From assembly GCA_964461835.1 (NCBI GenBank), contig CAYWVO010000081.1, positions 1-6,869 on the forward strand: a stretch of 6,869 bases of DNA, given 5' to 3'. A program made the translations under genes and the position numbers. Shown in pieces: positions 1-5,374 of this stretch. The stretch comes from CAYWVO01 sp964461835. Lineage in GTDB: Bacteria; Zixibacteria; MSB-5A5; WJJR01; JAJRUJ01. The notes beneath the pieces were generated by a model. That model worked only from the letters and a program-made list of their open reading frames with translations. It did no database searches and had not been told where the DNA came from. Positions within the stretch are counted from its first letter, which is position 1; each line of letters begins with the position of its first letter.

Positions 1-12
1 GTGAGTTGAACG

Positions 13-168
13 TCAACGGACGCCAACCCCAAACGCGTTCGCCGGTGGCTCACTAAGTTTGGAGGTTGCCACCCGATGCGGGAAAGCAGGATGATGTCAA
101 AACCACGTCACTAAAGGCGACTCAGGCGTTTCGACTTCCCTCAAATCCCGTGGATCTAGCTTTTTCAA
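13..168 (+). repeat. Dispersed structured repeat, copy A
   Basis: A gapped alignment by eye matches this stretch to 2397-2541 in the same orientation. Shared words occur in the same order: TCAACGG, CAACC, CAAAC, CGCCG, TTTGG, GGTTG, AAAGCA (83-88), GTCRAAACCACGTC (96-109), GACTCAGG (119-126) and GACTTC. The left half folds into an 11-bp stem with one bulged A, pairing 24-34 with 57-68, around a small GCC/GGC hairpin (41-49). Further on, 107-111 pairs imperfectly with 117-121. Copy B has the same three stem positions. No coding pattern or transposase is present. I infer a degenerate member of a genomic intergenic repeat family or a structured non-autonomous element. Its true left end may lie outside the window. 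Confidence 0.6.
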
Positions 169-247
169 GAAGCCCGAACATCAGAGCTCAGCCACCGGTG
201 CGATGCACGGAGGTGGTAAATACCCGCGGGATGGTGCACTCTACACA

Positions 248-275
248 TTGACAATTCCCAAAAATGTAGTATGCT
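248..275 (+). promoter_or_regulatory. sigma70-type promoter for the M64 peptidase gene
   Basis: A perfect -35 TTGACA lies at 248-253. After a 16-bp spacer comes TATGCT at 270-275, a 4/6 match to TATAAT that keeps the conserved T, A and last T. The predicted transcript starts near 282 and leaves a leader of about 94 nt before the ATG at 376. The ATG at 271 falls inside the -10 box, which argues against using it as a start codon. No operator-like palindrome overlaps the boxes. Confidence 0.6.
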
Positions 276-282
276 GCGGGTA

Positions 283-318
283 ATCGGGGTTGTCGCTTTG
301 CTGAACAATAATCCCGAT
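283..318 (+). other. Stem-loop in the 5' leader of the M64 gene
   Basis: Bases 283-293 pair with 308-318 over 11 consecutive positions, two of them G-U, closed by a 14-nt loop. The stem begins right at the predicted transcription start, so it would cap the 5' end of the message. It leaves the ribosome binding site (363-367) free. A role in mRNA stabilisation is more likely than translational control, but that is inference. Confidence 0.4.
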
Positions 319-362
319 CCACCCGTTGTTACCGCCAAGTGTTGGAAAGCAGCTTTTTCGCT

Positions 363-367
363 GGAGG
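363..367 (+). promoter_or_regulatory. Ribosome binding site fixing the M64 start
   Basis: A perfect GGAGG ends 8 nt before the ATG at 376. This decides the start: the longer reading from 271 has no such site and would place 35 unrelated residues in front of a good signal peptide. Confidence 0.8.
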
Positions 368-375
368 AAATCGTG

Positions 376-2199
376 ATGAACCGCATTGTGTTGATTCTGC
401 TCGCCATGTTCTGCTGCGTGCTGATACCCTTGTCGGCATCCGCCACGCAGTACTGGCAGTTAACCTTTTCGTATGACACTGACAACCTCAATCTAACTGG
501 CGCGGTGCCACTGCCGGAGATGCGCAAAGCGGTCCGCACCCCCGGCCTGACCGGTGCACCGATGAAAATTGCTTATTCGCTCGAGTGGCTGAACAACTCC
601 GGTACCACGCTTTTATCCACCGAGGCGGTCGCCCCGCTGGGCAGCCATGTGGCCTTCGCGGAAGGTGAGCCACCCGCTATCTATATTCCCGAATCCGGCG
701 CCTTTGTGGTACGAGTTGCCGGCCCTGCTCCGGGCACTCAGCCGGAACGTGTTCGCCTCCGGCAGACCAGTATCACCGGACGGGCCGCCCGCACCACAGC
801 GCCGCCGCAGGGACTAACCGCCGACCTATATGAGTTTGCCCTGCCCTATCCACAGGCGACTATGGGTACGCTGGACGGACCGCTAAGTGTCACCAAAATT
901 CGGGATACCGGTCCCGATGACAATCGTGTCGTGATGGTGGTCATGGGAGACGGGTACACGGCGACGAATCTGGCAAACGGCGATTTCACCGATGATGCCG
1001 ATGTCCTGGTGAATGCATTTGGCGACCGCCCGCCGTGGGACTTCTTATTTGATGGCGTAAACATTTACCGGATTGATATCGAAAGTAACGAAGAGGGAGT
1101 CGACCACGATCCGTATGGCACTTTCTATGATACCTACCTGCACTCCAGTTTCTGGGTCAATGATATCGAACGACTGTTGGCATTGACCGATACCGGTCCT
1201 ACCCGGGCCTACGCCGCGGCGAATTCGTATGTCGGCGCCGGGGTGTGGGACGTCATTTTCGTGTTGTGTAATTCCACCAAGTACGGCGGGTCCGGTGGGG
1301 CGATCGCCACTTCCTCGGTACATTCTGCCGCCCCGGAGATCATCCTGCACGAAAACGGACACACCTTCGGCAACTTGGCCGATGAGTACGAATCCGCGTA
1401 CCCTGGCTATCCCCCCGGCGATTACGAACCCAACGTCGATTATGATTATGAGGGCCCCGGCCTCAAATGGCTGGCCTGGGTGGAACCGGAGATACCGCTG
1501 CCTACGCCGGAGTCATCCACGTACGACGGCGTTGTCGGTGCATTTGAGGGAGCGCGGTATCTAACCACCGGCATTTATCGCCCGTGGTATAATTGCCTGA
1601 TGCGGTCGCTGGGACGGCCGTTTTGCCCGATCTGCCAGGAAGCACAGATTAATGAATTCTTCCAGATCGTCAGCATCGCCGAGTCGATCGATCCGCCGCA
1701 CGGAACGCAGGTAACAGTTGATGAAAGCGGGACAACGTTTGCTATCACCCCGGTCCCGTTCGTGAGCGGTGCGACCTATGAATGGATACTCGATGGTACG
1801 GTTATTGGCGAAACCGGTGCCCAGCTGACGTTGACCAACGCTGACTTCTACGACTATACTTCATCATCCCCGGCGATGCTGGAGCTAAACATTGAATTTC
1901 CCACGCCGCTGGTCCGTACTGTTACGATCGGTGATTCCTATGCCTGGGCCGTGACCGCCACATGCGACTGCGGGATAGCCGGTGATCTCAATTGTGATGA
2001 TGCGGTCAATCCGCTGGACGTCAGCTACCTGGTCAGCTCCGTCTATAAGGGTGAGAACGCGATCTGCGCACATCCCGCCTGCCCGTACGACAACGGCGAC
2101 CTTAATTGTGATACTGGGCTTGATCCTCTTGATGTGGCTTTTCTGGTCAATTTTGTTTATAAGGATCTGGATGCACTGTGTGATGGCTGCGGCCAGTGA
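376..2199 (+). CDS. Secreted M64-family zinc metallopeptidase with C-terminal dockerin-like module
   Basis: The 607-residue precursor begins with a signal peptide (hydrophobic residues 4-19, likely cut after ASA at 23). Residues 24-170 look like the beta-rich N-terminal domain of M64 proteins. The catalytic domain runs from about 185 to 430. It opens with MGDGYT (190-195) and holds the zinc motif HENGH (325-329) followed by TFG and ADE; D336 or E337 is the probable third ligand. It closes with the Met-turn-like CLM (407-409) and an FCxxC pair (416-420). Residues 430-525 resemble an Ig-like sandwich. Residues 530-605 form two calcium-loop repeats (D537/N539/D541/D548 and D575/N577/D579/D586) with eight cysteines. 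It should act outside the cytoplasm as an endopeptidase. Family names cite IgA cleavage, but nothing here supports that substrate. The gene is monocistronic as far as seen and convergent with the cysteine peptidase, which carries the same C-terminal module. Family assignment is firm; substrate is unknown. Confidence 0.9.
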   Translation: MNRIVLILLAMFCCVLIPLSASATQYWQLTFSYDTDNLNLTGAVPLPEMRKAVRTPGLTGAPMKIAYSLEWLNNSGTTLLSTEAVAPLGSHVAFAEGEPPAIYIPESGAFVVRVAGPAPGTQPERVRLRQTSITGRAARTTAPPQGLTADLYEFALPYPQATMGTLDGPLSVTKIRDTGPDDNRVVMVVMGDGYTATNLANGDFTDDADVLVNAFGDRPPWDFLFDGVNIYRIDIESNEEGVDHDPYGTFYDTYLHSSFWVNDIERLLALTDTGPTRAYAAANSYVGAGVWDVIFVLCNSTKYGGSGGAIATSSVHSAAPEIILHENGHTFGNLADEYESAYPGYPPGDYEPNVDYDYEGPGLKWLAWVEPEIPLPTPESSTYDGVVGAFEGARYLTTGIYRPWYNCLMRSLGRPFCPICQEAQINEFFQIVSIAESIDPPHGTQVTVDESGTTFAITPVPFVSGATYEWILDGTVIGETGAQLTLTNADFYDYTSSSPAMLELNIEFPTPLVRTVTIGDSYAWAVTATCDCGIAGDLNCDDAVNPLDVSYLVSSVYKGENAICAHPACPYDNGDLNCDTGLDPLDVAFLVNFVYKDLDALCDGCGQ

Positions 2200-2246
2200 T
2201 TCACCATCGCGCCCGCCACGCCGGACGGCACGAACTCTTTGTAGCC

Positions 2247-2283
2247 TGGGCATCTTGCCCATAATCATGGCCGGGACGGCCAT
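2247..2283. repeat. Tandem perfect stem-loops between convergent genes
   Basis: Two hairpins stand 5 nt apart. The first pairs TGGGCA with TGCCCA (2247-2252 and 2256-2261) around TCT. The second pairs ATGGCCG with CGGCCAT (2267-2273 and 2277-2283) around GGA. Neither has a T-run on either strand, so they are not classical intrinsic terminators, although their place between convergent genes would let them block or protect 3' ends from both sides. The look (short GC hairpins with three-base loops, in tandem) is that of dispersed intergenic palindromic repeats. The remaining bases of 2200-2396 show no gene. Confidence 0.5.
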
Positions 2284-2310
2284 ACCACCTGTGCTCCATC
2301 CCAACCAGGA

Positions 2311-2327
2311 TTCCCGACGTCTCGGAA
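2311..2327. repeat. Bulged hairpin in the convergent gap
   Basis: TTCCCGA at 2311-2317 pairs with TCGGAA at 2322-2327 if one C is bulged, around a CGTC loop. It follows the tandem stem-loops by 27 nt and may belong to the same repeat cluster. It is weak on its own. Confidence 0.3.
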
Positions 2328-2396
2328 ATGAACACGGAGTGATTCTGCCCATTCGAATGCCCGGGCCCCGCTATAGAAGGGCGGCGCACAAATCGA

Positions 2397-2541
2397 TCAA
2401 CGGGTGGCAACCGCAAACCGGGTCCGCCGCAGGCGGGTGTTATTTGGGGTTGTACAAAGCATGGCGTCGAAACCACGTCCCGGCGTGCGGGACTCAGGGG
2501 ACTTCGCCCTGCCTTATCTCCCGCCCGATTGCCTTTTACAA
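2397..2541 (+). repeat. Dispersed structured repeat, copy B
   Basis: This is the direct-orientation partner of 13-168. CAACCGCAAA (2408-2417) pairs with TTTGGGGTTG (2443-2452) over nine pairs with one G-G mismatch. The enclosed hairpin is CCGCC/GGCGG (2424-2428 and 2432-2436). A second hairpin is GTCCCG/CGGGAC (2477-2482 and 2488-2493). Relative to copy A it lacks about 15 nt before GTCGAAACCACGTC (2466-2479). It ends just before the stop codon of the cysteine peptidase gene on the opposite strand, so it also forms that gene's 3' flank. No protein of its own is supported. Confidence 0.6.
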
Positions 2542-2547
2542 CCGGTC

Positions 2548-4863
2548 CTACAAGCATGGATCGCAGCGGCCATCCAGATTCGTAAACACATAGTTCACGA
2601 GAATCTGGATATCCAGCACATCAACACCACCACCACTACAATTGACGTCCCCAACCTCCACGGGGCAGGCCGGTTTCGCGCAGCGCCCATCGAGGCTCTT
2701 GTAAACGTAGATCACCAGAAATTGGACATCCACCGGATCGACCACGTCATTGCAATTAACGTCCCCGATCAACCCGCAGAAACATTCACAGGCGTCCCCG
2801 ATGCCGTTTCCGTCGGAATCTTCCTGTCCGGGGTTGTGCACTGTGGGGCAGTTATCGCAGGCGTCGCCGACGCCGTCGCTGTCGCCGTCGGCCTGATCGA
2901 CATTGTGCACGGTAACACAGTTATCAATCTCGTCAGGGATACCATCGGAATCGACATCACCGGTCAGCCAGCCGACCACGCGCCGGTAAACCTCTTCCCG
3001 ATTATCGAATCCCGACATTCCTTGCGTGATCGCCTCCCAACCAAACGCAAAGAATACGACCTGATAATTACCGTCCGTAACATGCACCGCGGCGACATCG
3101 GAACTGCCATAGTAGGTGTAGATCGGTTCGGCCATGGCGTCGAGCGGTTCGATAACATCAGGGTTGTTTTGGTTCGCGGCGCCACCCATGCCGCCCAGGG
3201 CGAGGAAATGGTCATCACCGATCGCATCACCCGGGACCCCCTCGACAATCAAAGGCGGCACCCCGCTGGGGACAAAGCGCACATGCAGGTAATCGCGCAG
3301 GAAGGTGGAATCAGCATCATCGGCCAGATCTTCAGCGATATCCTGGCCGGTTAAAAACAGCGTGCCGCCCGCATCCAGAAAACTCCGCAGGCTATCCACG
3401 TCGGCAGTGGATAACACCTCGGAGCGGTGATCGCCGGTAAACCAGACCGCAAACGGATAATCGGCCAACGTGTCGAGGGGTGGGGTGGAAAGAGTATCTT
3501 TGCCCCAAATCAAATGCGGTACATTCACCGTGTCATAGAGGTTGCCGTACCATTTTTCCAGACGGTCCAAATCGGCGTTGTCATCATCCACGATCAGCAC
3601 CTGCGGAGGCCCGACGTCCATCCGAATAGATTCAGACCAGGTATAGGTAAACGCATTGGCGTAGTAGGTAAGGTCAAAGGTGACGATGGTCGGGGGGAAC
3701 GACGGATCTACCGAAAACCGGATCGGGTCGGCGGTATTATCGGCCTGCGTATCCCGGGGGACATCACCGAGCATTGACGAATTCTGTGAAAATGTAATTC
3801 CGGGATACGGTTCGGCTGCCTCCACCATCAGATTTTCCGCCGTGGCAGCCGTATTTCCGATGGTCACCAGCAACTCAACATCCGTTTCGCCGGGATCCGC
3901 GCGATGATTGCCATCCCCGGAGACATCATCGCAGCCGAAATCCTGCAGTGCGAGATACGGATTGGTGGGGCCGCTATAGTACACCCACGAACAGTAATCA
4001 TCGATATGGTTGCAGCCGTACTCGATGCGCATGTATCCGTCGTCCTCGCCCCAGCCCTGTCCCCAGGAGTTGCGCATGAACCACACGCCATTGGTGCCCT
4101 GCGTATCATCCCAGCCAACCAGGACAACCAGGTGATTGATGCCACCACTTTCGCAGGCATTAAAAATGCCGCCGCCATACCCCTGGAGAGCCGAACTGGC
4201 ATACACCCCGACACATACCGGGCCGTAATCGTAAATTGCCTGTTTGACTTCCTCGACTGTTGCCGACCAATTGAAGCCGGCATTATCGATACCGAACGGA
4301 TGCTGAAGCGGGCAGGCGCATGGTTCGTCGGTGGCGCTGTAAGGAAAATCCTGTTCGAGCACTCCGCCGATTTCCCCACAGGCATCCTCCTGATTATAGA
4401 AATACGCGAACGATTCACCGCCACCATCGCAGCCCATCCCCCAAACGTTACAACTGACCAGCCATTGTTCGGCGAGATCGATATCAATGCCCTCGACCAG
4501 TTTGATCTTGGATTCAACGACCCCGACCGTGGCAAACGCCCAGCAACTGCCGCAGCCACCCTGGCTTTTGACCGGCGTCAGCGGCGTGACATCCCGCCAA
4601 TCAAAGTACGCGGGCAACTCATCGACCGGTGTCCGCGGTCTGAAGGCCGGTGATTCCGGTCGCGGATCTGGCGGCCGATAACCGGCGAGTTGATCCAGTG
4701 AATACTGCGTAGCCGGGTTTTCCCGGATTTCGAACGTCCAGCCTTCCTCACGGGCGACTTGCCTCAAGCTGTCGAGATCCTCGCTGGTGAGCTGGCCATA
4801 GACGGGGAGAGCAGACAGCAGGACAAGAACCGCAAAGGCAAATGTCGATATATACCTTGGCAC
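2548..4863 (-). CDS. Secreted papain-family (C1A) cysteine peptidase with GATase-like, TSP3 and dockerin-like domains
   Basis: The 771-residue precursor starts at GTG (4861-4863) and carries a signal peptide, probably cut after VYG at 23. A short pro-region to about 82 lacks a recognisable ERFNIN motif. The mature domain begins near LPAYFDWR (83-90). Papain hallmarks are all present: oxyanion-hole Q101, nucleophile C107 in GSCWAF, GCDGG (144-148), H244 and N265 in NSWG. The enzyme should therefore be active once processed. Downstream lie an Ig-like segment (about 305-415) and a domain of about 215 residues resembling a class I glutamine-amidotransferase fold (VLIVDDD at 422-428, LFLTGQDIA at 502-510). 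Two thrombospondin type 3 calcium repeats follow (636-692), then an eight-cysteine dockerin-like pair (694-771). The second repeat is odd: S743 replaces the expected Asp and there is one extra Gly. It presumably degrades protein outside the cell. It is convergent with the M64 gene and divergent from the MFS gene. Confidence 0.9.
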   Translation of the reverse strand: MPRYISTFAFAVLVLLSALPVYGQLTSEDLDSLRQVAREEGWTFEIRENPATQYSLDQLAGYRPPDPRPESPAFRPRTPVDELPAYFDWRDVTPLTPVKSQGGCGSCWAFATVGVVESKIKLVEGIDIDLAEQWLVSCNVWGMGCDGGGESFAYFYNQEDACGEIGGVLEQDFPYSATDEPCACPLQHPFGIDNAGFNWSATVEEVKQAIYDYGPVCVGVYASSALQGYGGGIFNACESGGINHLVVLVGWDDTQGTNGVWFMRNSWGQGWGEDDGYMRIEYGCNHIDDYCSWVYYSGPTNPYLALQDFGCDDVSGDGNHRADPGETDVELLVTIGNTAATAENLMVEAAEPYPGITFSQNSSMLGDVPRDTQADNTADPIRFSVDPSFPPTIVTFDLTYYANAFTYTWSESIRMDVGPPQVLIVDDDNADLDRLEKWYGNLYDTVNVPHLIWGKDTLSTPPLDTLADYPFAVWFTGDHRSEVLSTADVDSLRSFLDAGGTLFLTGQDIAEDLADDADSTFLRDYLHVRFVPSGVPPLIVEGVPGDAIGDDHFLALGGMGGAANQNNPDVIEPLDAMAEPIYTYYGSSDVAAVHVTDGNYQVVFFAFGWEAITQGMSGFDNREEVYRRVVGWLTGDVDSDGIPDEIDNCVTVHNVDQADGDSDGVGDACDNCPTVHNPGQEDSDGNGIGDACECFCGLIGDVNCNDVVDPVDVQFLVIYVYKSLDGRCAKPACPVEVGDVNCSGGGVDVLDIQILVNYVFTNLDGRCDPCL

Positions 4864-4871
4864 GGCGACCC

Positions 4872-4875
4872 CCTC
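4872..4875 (-). promoter_or_regulatory. Ribosome binding site for the GTG start of the C1 peptidase
   Basis: On the minus strand GAGG, within a longer GAGGGGG run, ends 8 nt before the GTG at 4863-4861. The spacing and the immediate signal peptide support GTG as the real start. Confidence 0.6.
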
Positions 4876-4908
4876 GTGGTCGTGGAGTAACTGATATGTA
4901 CTTTATCA

Positions 4909-4914
4909 ATTATA
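4909..4914 (-). promoter_or_regulatory. Putative -10 box for the C1 peptidase gene
   Basis: A perfect TATAAT reads on the minus strand in an AT-rich tract (about 4890-4940) that contrasts with its surroundings. I see no convincing -35 at 16-18 bp; the AT-rich DNA beyond could act as an upstream element. The implied leader is roughly 40 nt. Confidence 0.4.
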
Positions 4915-5010
4915 AGATACTAAAAATCTAAATTCCTACAAGGGTTTTGGGGAATTTTGAATCGAAAAGGGTGGTTTCACACCATTGCAGGAAAAAATGA
5001 TCGGGCGGCC

Positions 5011-5026
5011 GTGACATTATTGTCAC
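5011..5026. promoter_or_regulatory. Perfect 16-bp palindrome in the divergent gap
   Basis: GTGACA and TGTCAC are separated by TTAT, a symmetric spacing suited to a dimeric regulator. The site lies about 150 nt upstream of the C1 peptidase start and about 350 nt upstream of the MFS start. A TTGTCA (-35-like, 5020-5025) overlaps its right arm, but the nearest -10-like box is poorly spaced. The regulator is not identified. Confidence 0.35.
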
Positions 5027-5154
5027 CGTTTCAGGACACGATAATTCTCTGGCGCCAATTGCAACCGGCAGCGACCATCCCCTGTCATTCCCCACCACAG
5101 CAAGGAGTCCCATTCAGGCGGAGATTGGGGCAGTGTATCGACCCTCCCTCTTGC

Positions 5155-5202
5155 CGTAGGGGGCAGCGACGCCAAAAACCCTACGCCCTCCAGCGGAGGG
5201 CG
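5155..5202. other. Two abutting stem-loops in the divergent gap
   Basis: CGTAGGG (5155-5161) pairs perfectly with CCCTACG (5179-5185), enclosing an inner GGC/GCC pair. Sharing its last two bases (5184-5185), CGCCCTCC (5184-5191) pairs perfectly with GGAGGGCG (5195-5202) around AGC. There is no following T-run on either strand. A second CCCTCC at 5142-5147 could compete for GGAGGG. This may be a dispersed palindromic repeat or a structured leader of the MFS transcript. No protein is supported in this stretch. Confidence 0.4.
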
Positions 5203-5227
5203 GCACGCTTCTTACCGGTAAATAGGA

Positions 5228-5273
5228 TTGCCAATTGCGGGCAGCGGTGGGTATCACTTGCCGGCAAAGTGAT
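5228..5273 (+). promoter_or_regulatory. Candidate MFS promoter with overlapping operator-like palindrome
   Basis: TTGCCA (5228-5233, 5/6 to consensus) and TATCAC (5252-5257, 4/6) are 18 bp apart. The putative -10 runs into an inverted repeat: ATCACTT (5253-5259) and AAGTGAT (5267-5273) flank a GC-rich centre (5260-5266). A repressor bound there would block the polymerase, a common layout for drug-pump genes. The implied leader is about 110 nt. Both the promoter and the operator role are inferred from pattern only. Confidence 0.35.
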
Positions 5274-5374
5274 GCACCATTAAAGACTGCCTGAGCGATC
5301 ACCTCGAAGCCTGCCCCTGCCGGCCTCAACAAGACTCCGGTAGCAGATTTCTGTCGTAATCCGTATGTTGCGGT

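Noticed and set aside
3..56. Possible tail of an upstream gene in frame 3, ending at TAA 54-56
   Set aside because: Only 17 codons, with no recognisable motif, and most of it overlaps repeat copy A, whose partner copy is non-coding.
13..78. Left part of repeat A as an inverted match to copy B (GGTTGCCACCCG against the complement of 2401-2412)
   Set aside because: The inverted match arises because this segment is nearly palindromic. The direct alignment runs collinearly through the whole repeat and is preferred, although the 12-base inverted match is real.
271..375. N-terminal extension of the M64 gene from an ATG at 271
   Set aside because: The ATG overlaps the predicted -10 box, and the 35 added residues are not signal-like. 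A perfect GGAGG followed by a typical signal peptide marks 376 as the start.
1982..2593. Open frames over the end of the M64 gene and the convergent gap (+ 1982-2593, - 1885-2352 and 2201-2557)
   Set aside because: They overlap the dockerin-coding end or the hairpin and repeat sequences and show no domain. The minus frame at 2201-2557 is a translation of intergenic repeats.
2404..3354. Long + strand open reading frame (316 codons) antisense to the C1 peptidase gene
   Set aside because: It lies opposite the dockerin, TSP3 and GATase-like coding region, has no recognisable domain, and its I/V/D-rich composition is that of a reverse reading of the real gene.
3864..4653. Open frames on both strands over the papain domain (3904-4653 + and 3864-4559 -)
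   Set aside because: Both are shadows of the C1 catalytic region, which has all papain hallmarks in the accepted frame.
5001..5010. Possible third fragment of the dispersed repeat (CCGCCCGAT on the minus strand, as at 2521-2529)
   Set aside because: Only about nine bases match clearly, which is expected by chance in a window this size.
4957..5283. 108-codon + frame in the divergent gap
   Set aside because: It has a TTG start, runs through several palindromes, has an Arg/Pro/Gln-rich composition and no recognisable domain.
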